From positions 7,749,527-7,813,526 of the forward strand of contig CM043870.1 in the NCBI GenBank assembly GCA_023846275.1: 64,000 bases of DNA. The letters run 5' to 3'. This DNA comes from Vanilla planifolia. Its lineage: Eukaryota; Streptophyta; Magnoliopsida; Asparagales; Orchidaceae. The translations under genes and the position numbers were made by a program. Of the stretch, positions 52,500 to 64,000 are shown one piece after another. The first letter of the stretch is position 1, and every line of letters begins with the position of its first letter. The notes under the pieces were generated by a model. It was not told the DNA's origin and ran no database searches. It worked only from the letters and a program-made list of their open reading frames with translations.

Positions 52500-55400
52500 T
52501 TAACCATGTAGTAAAGTATCCGTGTTCTCAATTTGGCTTTCAACTTCTTGCTGTTGATCATGTTGCCCATGTTGCGTTTCACTGTTTGCTGTTGCTTGCT
52601 GCTGCTCTGCATTTCTTTGTTGTAGTCCCAACCTATGGTTTCTCCTAGCTCGCCACCTCAAACACTCCACAAGCAAAGAATTTGTACTGATTGCGATTCC
52701 AAATGCAGTGAAAGATGAAAGTAGAACAGCGAGCACAGCATCAACATTAAGCTGCATGTTTTTATATATACATATATATGAGCAATATTTGAAGATGGCA
52801 AATGTATTAAATTTCTTTTTGTGAAAGGTAGATCTACTCACAACATTATAGAAGATATGAGCAAAGAGGATAACAACAGCAAATTGGAATGAAGCATAAG
52901 CCCAAATGTAAACCTTGCTAACTGCAGACAAGATTAAAAGACAACGGTAAAGCAAATATTTGATGCAACATGACATGCAAAGCATGAATATGCACAGAAA
53001 GAGCAATGTAAACATAAATAAGTTACGTGTCCATATGGAGTGCAGCATCATAATATATGAATCGATACTTATGCAAATAGATAATTCACATGTACTCTTC
53101 ATTATGAATCACAAGTTAAGCTAATGCAAGCATGTTTAGGTAGATAATAGTCATAGTATAAGGAAGAATGGATATAGGAAATCTACACAAAAAGTCCTAC
53201 TCCAACCTCTACTCAACAACTCAGATATAAGCCACAAAAAGAAGATAATTACAGAAGGATGTGGATAGGGTCTGAACTCAAATTTTGCAACAGTAAGTCC
53301 GAGTTTCATCAATTGGATATAGTTAAATAAAAACAACATAGCAAAATGCCATTGTATCCTCCTAATAATGCTATTATAAGAAAAAGGCCAACCAAAAAAA
53401 GCAATCTGATTCTACGAAGATCTTGCATGCATGTAATTCAGAAAAAGGGAATACAAAATCAATAAATAACGATAATGATAATTACCCATTGTGGAAGCAA
53501 TCAAGGATGAAAGGAGACCCAAGACAGAAGAAAATGGGAGTGATATAGCAAGAGCATGCAAACCCATGTCGCTAATCTGTTTAGTCACATAACAACAGAA
53601 AGCTATTTAATCAATATATGCTCTGAATTACATTAAAAAAATATTCATAGATTGACTAATTCTGCTATGTTAGCAACCATTAAGTGAGGAAAAAGTACCA
53701 GAAGTTGTTCCAGGAAACAGAAGTAAGCAAGTATGCTAATCATTACAAGTGCTGGGATCCCATGCCAGATCCTGACAGAATAAAAAGTGCATTTAATAAC
53801 AGGAATAGAATTTACTATTTACTAATCACATGTCCAAAAGATTTACTTGGAATTTAAAAAAAAAATCATTCTTGAAAAAAATGTCTTTCATAGCTAGCAA
53901 AGGCAATCCAAAAGGCAAAACAATAAAAGAAGGTTCTTGAAGTACTGATCCTACTTAGTTTGGTTGAACAACTGAATTACCTTCATTGGGCTCCTTTAAA
54001 TAGTGAACTCACTTTTTAGGTCCAAAAATGAAAGAATATTTTTGCAATCTCTTGCTATCTTTTTTTTTTAATTTGCTCTTCCTCATTTTACATGGATAAA
54101 TTCCAAATAATCCTCCTCCTCACTGAAGTATCTACCAGTTTACTTTTACATGTGGAAAACATCTACTCCCCTTAAACTCATCCTCCACCTTAAAACTTGT
54201 TTGAAGTTAATCCAATCTTCCCGATAATGAACTCATTTCTTTCTTGCAGAGCCAATCACCCACCTTACCAAATTTATCCTAACAACACCATTCTATGCTT
54301 TGCATCTATTGCTTCAGAAAAAAAAATCAAACATAGAAATAGAAAAGTTCTTTTTCACATTAAAAATTGGTTCAAGAAAAATCTATCATGGACATGAAAA
54401 GATTTCTTTTCACATTAGAAAAGAATTGATACATTCCCAATAACTAAATCAAACTTTAGCCAATTCGTGGATAGTTTGCTTTATACAATTCGACAAATGT
54501 TATAAAGGGTTGTTTTTGTACCAGAAAGAGCCAATGTCCACGAAAGAGAATGTAAATTGTACAAATTCAATGCTTTCAAGCCAACTTAAAAACACAAATA
54601 TCTTGCAATGGAAGACTTCTAGAATTCTTAATCTTGTTGGTTATTGTAACACTTCATTTTAGAAAATGTTGTTCGACTTTGCAAAATTTGTCGTGTTATA
54701 GAACAAATAAAATAAATTATACATAAAGAGTTTCACGCTTGGCCAAATGACTAGGCAATTCACTAGAAAATTGGCTTAATAAAAGCCTACAATGCTAACT
54801 TAATAAAATCATATAATATTGATTTGATAAAATCTTATGACTTAATAAAAACTAGCAACAGGCATAATAAAAACCATTAAAAAGAACAAATAAAAGTCTC
54901 AACAATGAGACAAACTAAATACAAAACTCAAATACAATAAACCTATAACCAATTAAACAATTAAACAAAAGACATACTATTTTAATCAATACAAGATATA
55001 CAATAAAAATCAATGCCAACACAAAAAAGAATGTAATAGATATAACTTAAAATAACAAAGTGTAACTTAACTCAAGGATAAAAAGGAAGGTTATGATGAG
55101 TATTCCAAGCTAAATAACAAGGCCTTGAACTTTCCTCTTCATAAAAATGATAAATCCAATCAAACTTCTTCATAATTTTTTTTTAATCAAGCATTAATCT
55201 GCTCTATCAAATTTAGATGCCTTTATATAGCCTCTCTAAGTACTCTAAACAGCTCCAAAAGTTTTAACAACTATGTCAAGAATCAATTAAACTAGTTGTT
55301 ACTCACATCTTGAACTAATCGTATTTTATGATTCAAGTGATCGTACAAGTACGATACACCACTAAACACATCATCCAACTAATTGTCTAGGTTGGATTAA

Positions 55401-58400
55401 TTTATTTTCACAACTTACAAAGAATTATACAAATATATATCATACAGTATGAATAAAACAAAATTTCTCGTATTGAAATTTAGAGCTCACAAAAAAATAC
55501 TATACAATGGAAGATCATACTATAAAATGATTCCTATGACAAACTCATTTGTATTTGTTATAATAGATCGTATTGTACAATCATAAATCACTTCTACGAT
55601 GCAAATCCACTCAATATTTGTCTTAAGCCCTAAATTAGGCTTCTTGCGTAAATAGTATCGTACAAGTAAGAAACTGACATTGTGCTTGTACGACGAGCAT
55701 CTTTTCATTCACAGTCTAAGTCCACAACAAGTAAACGGATCGTAATCATACAATATGTATGTCGTACATATATGACAATATAGAAGCCCTCAACCCACGA
55801 TACTTTGTTATGAATGATCGTACTACAATGAACATCATTGTATAATTCAAAGCTCATCATCTTTTCAAATCTCTCAGGATAATAAATAATGTACTCATAC
55901 GATATGAAGATCGTACTTGTACGACAATATAACAAATTTTATTTACTCTCATTGTTCGATCTGATCCTTTGATTGATCCTCTTAATGAATAGGTCGTATA
56001 AACACAAAAAGTAACATTATATTGTATAAAATATAAAAAACACCTAAAACTCAAAATACACCTCTCAAGTAGGCTATCAAGGCATTTGTACGATAAATGA
56101 ATTGTACATATATGAACAGTGTAAATAAACATATTACTCAAGATCACCTTAAAACAATTCTTTGTCTAACCCTATGAAATAACTGATCGTATTATATAAT
56201 ACATAGACTATACAAGTATGATTAGTAAAAATTATGCAATCCTTACTCAAATCAATCACTTCCAATTCTAACTTGATTTGACAAAGATAAATGATAAAAC
56301 CTACAACGAAAGCAATGTTTTAAGGCAATGAATTAATTAACCTAGATGAAGTGTATGTCTCAAAAAAACTATATTAATGTAGATCATTTTAAAGTCATTT
56401 AAACACTCTTACTCATATCTCACCAAATACCAAGTATCTTTGACAAATTATTATAGATTTTAACATTTTAATTATCAAAATAGAATGACTCAATAAAAAA
56501 TCTTCTTTAGAGCTCAAGCTTGTGTTTCTTTTGATAGCAGTTATAATTATCACCGAAATACCTCCATTAAGCTCATTAAATCACATGATCAAACCTCTAC
56601 ATAAACAATCTAATCACTCTTAAGATGTATGATTTAAAATCACTTACAAAAGATATTAGTAATAATAATACAATAGTTCTATAATAATCAATCAAATTGT
56701 TCAATGACCAAAGGTATTACAATAGTTCTATAATAATCAATCAAATTGTTCAATGACCAAAGGGTATAATAATTTTTCATGATTTCAATAAAATGCCTTG
56801 ACATCTTAAAGGAAAACTAATTGTTAATTCTAGAAACCATAATGTGATTTAGTGCAATGCTCTAAATGTTGCCTGCTTTTCATCCAATGACATTTGAGTC
56901 TTTATCAAATGTACTGCATGCTTTTAACATCATATGGCTATATTGTACTCTTATGACACCATAAGGCATGCCTAGTTTCAATTGTTTTAGGTTATTTTGG
57001 TTCATCTGAGACATTTTAGGATTATCCTACATGATCACTAAGCAACCAACAAACTTTTGGTGATTAGTTGACAACTAGGTTGCAGCTCTCTTCACTAATT
57101 ATCTTGGGATGACAAGGGATAATCCCACACAATCAATAGCAATAGTCTAGGACAGTCAGTTAGATCACCTTACAACAAATCAGGCCAGATTCAGAAATCA
57201 ACTTTAAGTAGTCTCATGGCTTCTTGAGCATGCTTCATAGGTCTTTAAATAAGTTGTGCCTAGGTTCTTGAATATTGATGTTTTAATGAAAGGAATAGCT
57301 TTTTCCTCTTCTTGGCTTGGGAATCCTTAGTGTTAATCATGATCGAATCCCTTTGTAGACGATGTACTCGGTTTTAACTTCTTAAAGGTTCAAGGCTTGT
57401 TATACCCAATAAAGTTTGATCTCAGGTAAATCTCATCTTGCTATCTTCCTTTCTTCCTTGGGCTTAGTGAAATGTGAGACACTTTTGTTTGCCAAGATGA
57501 TGAGTTTGGATGATGTTTGGTGCTAGCTAATCATTTCCAAATACTAACAGACGGTAATTTTATAGAAATTATTTGCTTCCAACATTCACATTAAAAGTTT
57601 CTTGAGATTCTGTTTGGATGATATAATTTTAAGCGCTCAAGCTTGTACCTTTTTTCAAAAGGAACAGTGCAGAGAAACCTAATTTTGCTGCTGTTTAACA
57701 TATCAAACATGCCCACAAATTTACCGAACTTTGCAGTATGCTAGTTGGTAAATGGACTACAAGTATTAGTTTAGAGTTTACAATGATTTTGTGCTTTTAT
57801 TACTTTGTTTTATTAGCATTAAATTGGGTAACAATTTCAGCTAAATAAAACCAGTTCAGATTTCTTTTAACAAAAAGCCCACTACATGAATGTTGTTCAC
57901 TATAACAAATGAATTTGAATTTTCATGAAACTATACAGCATGTTACAACAATATTTTACCACCAACTTAGATGTTCTGGTTTATTATTTTTTGTTCTTTT
58001 ATCTTGCTATTCCATCGGCCTAAAACTCCTACTGAAAACTAAAACTAGAAGGTTTTGGCCAAGCTAATCTTCTAGTGAGCTTTAAACATCTTAATCATTC
58101 CACAGCATTCCTTGCTCTAAACCTCAGAAATTACATACGAAGCAAATTTTAAATCCTTCCAATAGAAACCCTCAACCTCCATTTGTCAGCATAAATCTAC
58201 CATAATAAATCGAACTCAAAAAAAAAAAAAAAAAGACCTATCTTATTTCACTGTCATTTCATTCCTATTCATGTGCACTCAGTAGCATGCTTTGGTCGCC
58301 ACCTGAACCACATCAAACCAAATCAAAATGATAGGCAATTTTCAAACATTTATTGCCATTATCATTCTCTTTCGTATTAAAAGAATGGACCTAATAACTT

Positions 58401-59700
58401 TTAAATGTTCCCTGATCCATGACCCAAAAGAAACATGTTACAATTATGCAAGCAGGCCCTGTACAATAATATAAAGGGTAAAAGAAGGAAATGAAAATAT
58501 CTTGAAGTTTGCTTTAAAAGAATTTATCATAAACTCACCTATTAGAAAAGCATCAGAGCATTCTGCAGTTGCATGTTTATTTGGCCACGGTTAACTACAT
58601 TATTTTTGGAGTCCAAAAAAAGCCCAATTTTGAGAACTCACAGGTCCGACAACTAGCTTTGGTCACAAATTCAAGACAATAGACTTGCTTCAGAACTGGA
58701 TCAGGTAAAAACAATATCAAATCAAGTCTGAATTGGATAGTTTTTCCCAATCAATTTCAAAACTGATAAAAAAAAGGATTTTCAACTCTGGTCCATCAAA
58801 ATATAGGAAATGGAGTTTTCAAATAGGTTTCACGCAACACTATAACCTAGTTTGCAGTTAGCATTGTGAAATAGCTCCTTACAAAATGTAGATTAAAGCT
58901 GCATATGATAGACCTACAACTCTAATCCATCCAAGAACCCCACCCACATGACGTGTTGAAAACTAAGCTACCGTTTAGCCTAATAAGCATTGATTAACTG
59001 GTTTTTGCTATGGGTGGTAGGATCCAATTTAAAGATCTTGCTTTTGCTTAGTTATCTAGTGTGACAACACTCATGCTTAATAGGATAGTGAAAGAAAAAG
59101 AAAAAAATGCAGATGTTAGTGTTTTGGGTCCAAAAAGATGATATCCTAAGCAGAAGAAATTCGAGTATATAAGCAGCATATCATGTAATATTATCACTGC
59201 AACAAATTGGTTATTCAAGTCATAGTAGATACAAGAGTTTGAAAAATTGAAATCTGACAGCATAGAATAAGCAATTAAATAAATTAGACAATCACCAACA
59301 AAAGTTTCAATTGTATAAAATGAGACAAGATCTCATTAAATATACAATTTTCTCTAAATCACATCTCCAAAATGATGAACCATCTTTTATGGCATGATCT
59401 CAATCTTTTATCATTACCTGTGCCGTGCAACCTGTCGTTGTGGAGTTATGTTTGACAACACTCTATTAGCATTCTGAGGATTTTGCAATCTCAACAACGT
59501 TACTGGTAGGTTCTGAACTTCGTGCTTGCAGACTTCACAAGTCTTATTTCCCTTGATACTGAACCACTTTATTGCACATTCTTTGTGTGCAAGTGCAAGT
59601 TCTCCTTTGCAGCTACACTCCATCTTAAATGTTTCCCCTTCTTCTTCAATATCCACTAGGCATATCCTGCAGACCGCCTCTTCTTCAGGTATATCTTCAC
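52500..59700 (-). CDS. RING-CH (MARCH-like) membrane E3 ubiquitin ligase, 3' exons
   Basis: Five exons on the minus strand: 59700-59418, 53771-53699, 53576-53486, 52921-52842 and 52751-52500 (TAA). The joins keep frame and give about 259 residues. The first carries [32 protein letters not shown] and [12 protein letters not shown], a complete C4HC3 RING-CH finger that recruits an E2. Four hydrophobic segments follow: [18 protein letters not shown], the [10 protein letters not shown]...LLSSL stretch, [20 protein letters not shown] and [17 protein letters not shown]. These are typical of plant RING-CH proteins that ubiquitinate membrane substrates. The C-terminus is rich in Gln and Glu ([16 protein letters not shown]). 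Exon 59700 starts in phase 1 (completing a Gly codon), so at least one 5' exon is missing; none was recognised up to position 64000. The first intron shown is 5.6 kb. Confidence 0.93.
54900..56230. mobile_element. Probable LTR-type fragment with clustered CGTA/TACG motifs in the RING-CH gene intron
   Basis: About a dozen ATCGTA, TCGTAC or GTACGAT words occur between 55318 and 56190, several as near-palindromes (GATCGTACAAGTACGATAC at 55345, GATCGTACTTGTACGAC near 55909). The left flank (54900-55300) resembles 29530-29930 in word order. Reading frames through it are not recognisable as proteins. LTR identity is inferred from similarity to the other such stretches near copia remnants. Confidence 0.45.
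56670..56767. repeat. 49-bp tandem duplication
   Basis: Two adjacent copies (56670-56718, 56719-56767) of a unit starting ACAATAGTTCTATAATAATC and ending near GACCAAAGG. They are identical except at the last bases. Confidence 0.88.
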
Positions 59701-62448
59701 CTTCATATACAACAAATCAAAGAATTATCACATTAAAACTCAAAAAATTTGCTAAGACAAATCAGAAATAATCTCACAATAAGTATTAAATAACATAACA
59801 TAGCTTCAAGCAATGATAAGTCTTATTAAAAATTTCCAACAAAAAAGTTTCTTGAAGTATCATATTGTTGTCACAGTTCTAGGATCAATTCATTTAAGTC
59901 CATATATTTCAAATCACTTCATACTATTCCCCAATGTTTGCAAATCATTTCATTTAGCATCCTATATTTCAAAACACTTCATCTTGTTTCCCAATGTTAA
60001 TAAGTCATTTCAAATTTATTTGATTTCTTTAACTTTTAGAAGTATTGCAAATATCCCCTCCTCTCCTCTCTATCCCTACTAAACATGCTCTCCTCATCTC
60101 CTAGGCTTTATCTCCTTTCCATGACTTGGACATAGATGGTAGTGGTAGGAACTAGGCCACGTAGAGGGTGAAAAGCAATGGAGGTGGGAAGAGTACAACC
60201 AAAAAAGTCATTTTTTGATAATTTATAAAATAGGGGAAAAAACCTAATCTAAAATGATTGACAAACCTCTGGCACTAAAACAAAATTTTTTTGAAGTGGA
60301 CCAAGGGAAACATACCCTCAAACCTTGAGAGCAATTGCTTCTACCCAAAAGCTTTTGCATATGTTTATATTATAGATTGACTTAAACTCAAAAATAAAAA
60401 CTTCAAAAAAATAAAATAAAATAAGGTTTTCTTTTCAAATCTAGCTTATACATGAAAAAAATTGACCTTGGCATTACCAATGCACACAAACTTCCATACA
60501 TCATTTCTTTTAATTTCATCTTCATACATCTTAACTAAAATACATTAAAATTAATTTCATCAACTTTCAGTAGTCGTCTTTCAAATTGATTACATTTCCT
60601 TACCCATATTATAGTTACGTCAGCCCAATAATAGAATCAAAATCATTTAATTGCTGGTACAAATTTTAATTGATAGAGTCTATGTAAAATGTTAAATAAA
60701 TTTGTAATAATATCTAACTATATGCAAAAATATAAAAATAAAGTCATAATAAAATATTTTTATGAACTCAAAATTGAATACCTCCTAAATCAATAATGAT
60801 GAAACGTTTATTGAATTAAGTTTTTTGCAATAGAGTCTAAATGTGAAGTGTGACTCGATAAGGGACAAGAATTAGTTAAATACAAGTGATTTCCTATGAT
60901 TTACAACTTCATAACAACATAATTTTCCAACTATCATATGTAGAACGAACTGAGAACTTTCGTGTGCCTTACAATTCTCCTCCTTGGAGGGTTCACTACA
61001 CAAGTCACTACTCTACAACCAAATAAAAGGGAATCTTACAAACAAAGAAGTCCCAAAATATCTCAACAAAATAATTAACGAAGAGATTTAGCAGAGAATG
61101 ACCTCGACTTTATATGCATAACCATAGGAAACGAAAGGAATAGAAAGGGAAATAACTATGATAAACAAGGTAGGGAACTCAAATGGTCAGACTGTACATT
61201 TGTTTGATTCCTGATGAAATATTATATATCTTAATACATGAAACCATGATGAACTCATTAGTGAATAATTGGCTAGTGTAATATAATATGATGCTTAATG
61301 CTTCTTATTATATGACTTTTGATAGCATATTAAATGGAGTAAAGCAAATAGTATAAGCTATCAAGCAAGTGAAACTTATAAATTATATTGGTATTGTATG
61401 AGATAATATGAAAGGCATAACAAAAAGAGGCTTGGTCACCTAAATCACCATAAGCTTGCTAATAATGCCAAGAAAATTAGGAAAAGTTACAAATGACTCA
61501 TATGGGGGTATACACCAATAAGGAAAATGGTCCCGTAAAGATATACAACATCAAAATGATGAAAATATAAAGATTTCATAATAGAAAATAGCAATAAGGG
61601 GATAAGTCTCACAACGGCATATAAATGCCAAAATGGGAAAAAAAATATATGGTTTGACTAATTAATTGGAAAACAAGACATTGATTCTTAAAGGAAATTT
61701 GATATGATTCTTAAAATACGTAAGAGCATTATATGGTATATGGCTTGCATCTTTTATTACCACAATGCATGCAAAAGCATATTATATGTATAAATATGTT
61801 GCATGCAATATGAACCCAATCTTATAATGTCTTGCATGTACTTGATTATATTAAAACTTATCTACTGTGCATGTGATTGTGGTTTTGTATATTTTAACTA
61901 ATATTTTAGGTGTTATGGAGACACATCAAGGTACACTAATGGAGCAATGAGTTAAATTGACAAACTTACAAATGACGGATGCTTTAGTTTTATAATAGGT
62001 TAAGTATTGTATTATGTTCAATAACACATTTAAAAAGTTGTAATAATTCATTTCTATTTAGATATTAATGATAGTAAATGTATATATTTCACTATATTAG
62101 TTGCAAAATAATATCATATTAATATTTTATTTTTGTTACATGTATTGTTTATTTTTCATTGCAAAAATTTTATAAATTTAGGATAATTCAAGGTTATATC
62201 AAATGGCTTCATTCAATGTATTTATTTTGGTGGCAATATAGTCATCACATAGTGGTATCAAATTTATGAGAAAGAAATATCCAAAACCTAATACACTATT
62301 AATTAGATATTTACATAATAAATGGTTTGTCATTTTATCATGTCCCAAGATGGTACCAAAGCATGATTAATTAAACCACACCTTATTGGATTTGTATCAT
62401 TAATAAGGGTTAGCGATGCAACGAGTATCACAAGATTGTATTAAAGCA

Positions 62449-62634
62449 GGTTAGATAATTGCTATCGAAAATGAAATTAATAAAGAGTGATACCCTAGAT
62501 AACAAGCCAACTTAAGTACCTATCATAAGGGAAATGAACAAGCAAAAATAGGTTAGATACTTGCCATAGGAAATTAAATTAAAGTTAACACCTTAGGCCA
62601 AGTGAGCTATGTAAACTATCATAAAAGGGAAAGC
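62449..62634. repeat. Imperfect 102-bp tandem repeat
   Basis: GGTTAGATA begins copies at 62449 and 62551. TTGCYAT, GAAATTAA, an ACCYTAG segment and CTATCATAA followed by GGGAAA recur in order. Confidence 0.6.
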
Positions 62635-62706
62635 ATATACTTTTTTTATGATGTTGGTACCTACTATTGATTGTTTTGTGTGTTTTGAATACAATAATAC
62701 CTACCT

Positions 62707-62728
62707 ACACACACACACACACACACAC
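62707..62728. repeat. (AC)n microsatellite
   Basis: A perfect AC run of about 22 bp. Confidence 0.9.
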
Positions 62729-64000
62729 TTATGTTAAATTATATATATATGAGCTATTCCTTATGACCACCATAAAGAACCTCATGATATGAACAACGAT
62801 GGCACATAATAGTCATCCTCTCTAAACAAATTTCCCATTATTAAAAAATCAAGACTTATAAATTTTGTGCATCTCAACTACATAATAGACTCAACAAACT
62901 ACTTTGATAAGTATTCTACTGTGTCACCAATTACTAAGTCCCAAAAACTTTTTAACGAATCCATAACAAATTTCATCAAGCCACTTTCAAGTAGTAATTT
63001 GGTCTCATAACTTTTAGCTATGTGACTTCATGTGGCATATATCCTCAACAAATTGGTAAATAAATAACTATGCAAAATAACAACTAAACCATATACTTTA
63101 TCATAAGGTATTCTTTTTTAAAAGCACTTGCATAAGCTACATATCTCTTCAGGGACGAAAAAAATTACAACTAATGGTCAAGGGAGGTCACACTTTAAGC
63201 TGTCAAAAAAAATTCTGCTCAGTTTCTTCTGCCAAAACAGTATATCATTATTAACAAAAAAATACAACTAAAAACATAATTACAAAAAAATAGAATCAAT
63301 TTGTCTGTTGGTTAGCACTTTCAGCACATTTGGCTTGTGCGTGTGCTCAGTTATCCTTCAATCACATATATTATCTTTGAAGTCTATGATACATGGTTAG
63401 TTCATGGTACTCCAAGTCATCAACTCTAAAAAATACACAGCAACACACATGCATTTCTCCAGGTAGAAGTGATTCAGGTCAAAAAAAAAAAAAAAACCAC
63501 CTGACATAAGGGGTCCATTTGATCGTGTCAACAAACAAAAATTTTGATAAAAGAAGGTCAGCCAAATATCATGAAAACTTCTGCAAGAGAAGATTCAGGA
63601 AAAGGTAGGGATCATAGGATCTATTTTATACATTCTCACCCTATAATTTTAAAACAGCCATTTCCACAACTCAAAAATGCAATTCTGAGCAAGATCAAAA
63701 GAAATTTATTATTGCACTAATAGCTAGAAATTCAATCAACACAAAATTTTACAACTTTGCAAGATCCAGTTTTTCTCTTGAGGCATCAGTGCACAAGGAA
63801 TCCCAAAATGTGCCAACCAAGAGGAAAGGAGATGCACATAAATTATGGAGACAATATGGTTAATTCTCCCTTTCACTCTATTACTTGCCACACATTTCAA
63901 TGTCACCTTATGAATGACGGGTAATAATGACCACAGAAACCCAACAAAGGTCTTAAATGCAAAACACCTAACGCACATGGAAGTCGACACAGCCAATTTT

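Larger units (their letters stand above)
59701..64000. other. Presumed upstream intron of the RING-CH gene
   Basis: No exon recognised on either strand. The family's N-terminal segment before EDIPEEE is poorly conserved, so a short exon could be hidden, but no donor with a plausible phase-1 coding frame stood out. The frame at 63996-63736 (-) matches nothing I know. The region contains an AC microsatellite and a 102-bp imperfect tandem repeat. Confidence 0.45.

Noticed and set aside
62340..62365. Second primer-binding-site-like word (TGGTACCAAAGC)
   Set aside because: No LTR edge, CA terminus or gag frame lies next to it. A 10 of 12 match alone is weak.
63736..63996. 86-codon minus-strand frame at the window end, as a 5' exon of the RING-CH gene
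   Set aside because: It lacks family features, has no donor in the needed phase, and its composition is intron-like.

Overview
This is plant nuclear DNA. Its genes have GT-AG introns, the coding exons stand out against very AT-rich introns and intergenic DNA, and the encoded proteins match plant families: a plant-type methyl-CpG-binding-domain protein, a plant archaeal-type phosphoglycerate mutase homologue, CNOT9/RCD1, and a plant RING-CH membrane protein. Introns swollen by decayed retrotransposons suggest a seed plant, probably an angiosperm, with a repeat-rich long-intron genome. I cannot name the species.

Layout. Positions 1-6357 hold no exon I recognise. They contain short tandem duplications and a large imperfect inverted repeat (about 2150-3780). 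The last two exons of an MBD10/11-like gene (+) lie at 6358-7328. It converges on a complete five-exon gene (-) for an archaeal-type 2,3-bisphosphoglycerate-independent phosphoglycerate mutase-like metalloenzyme (8484-12099), which has a GC-richer 5' leader at about 12565-12960. After about 4 kb of AT-rich intergenic DNA comes a complete nine-exon CNOT9/RCD1 gene (+, 17277-45259): 891 coding bases spread over 28 kb. Its introns carry decayed Ty1/copia pieces in both orientations, a two-copy 530-bp tandem duplication and RTE-type LINE 3' ends. A gene-free stretch with an eroded LINE (45260-52499) follows. Last are the five 3' exons of a RING-CH (MARCH-like) four-pass membrane E3 ligase gene (-, 52500-59700), whose 5' exons are not identified and probably lie beyond the window.

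The four genes do not form a pathway. They are housekeeping or regulatory genes (chromatin reading, glycolysis-like metabolism, mRNA deadenylation, membrane protein ubiquitination). Exon boundaries were worked out by hand from reading frame, splice dinucleotides and family conservation, and all joins keep frame. I found no tRNA, rRNA, CRISPR array or novel defence-like system. The most interesting unexplained signals are the inverted repeat at 2.15-3.78 kb, an upstream ORF whose stop overlaps the CNOT9 start codon, a recent internal repeat expansion in the MBD protein, and clusters of CGTA/TACG motifs at several retroelement-like loci.
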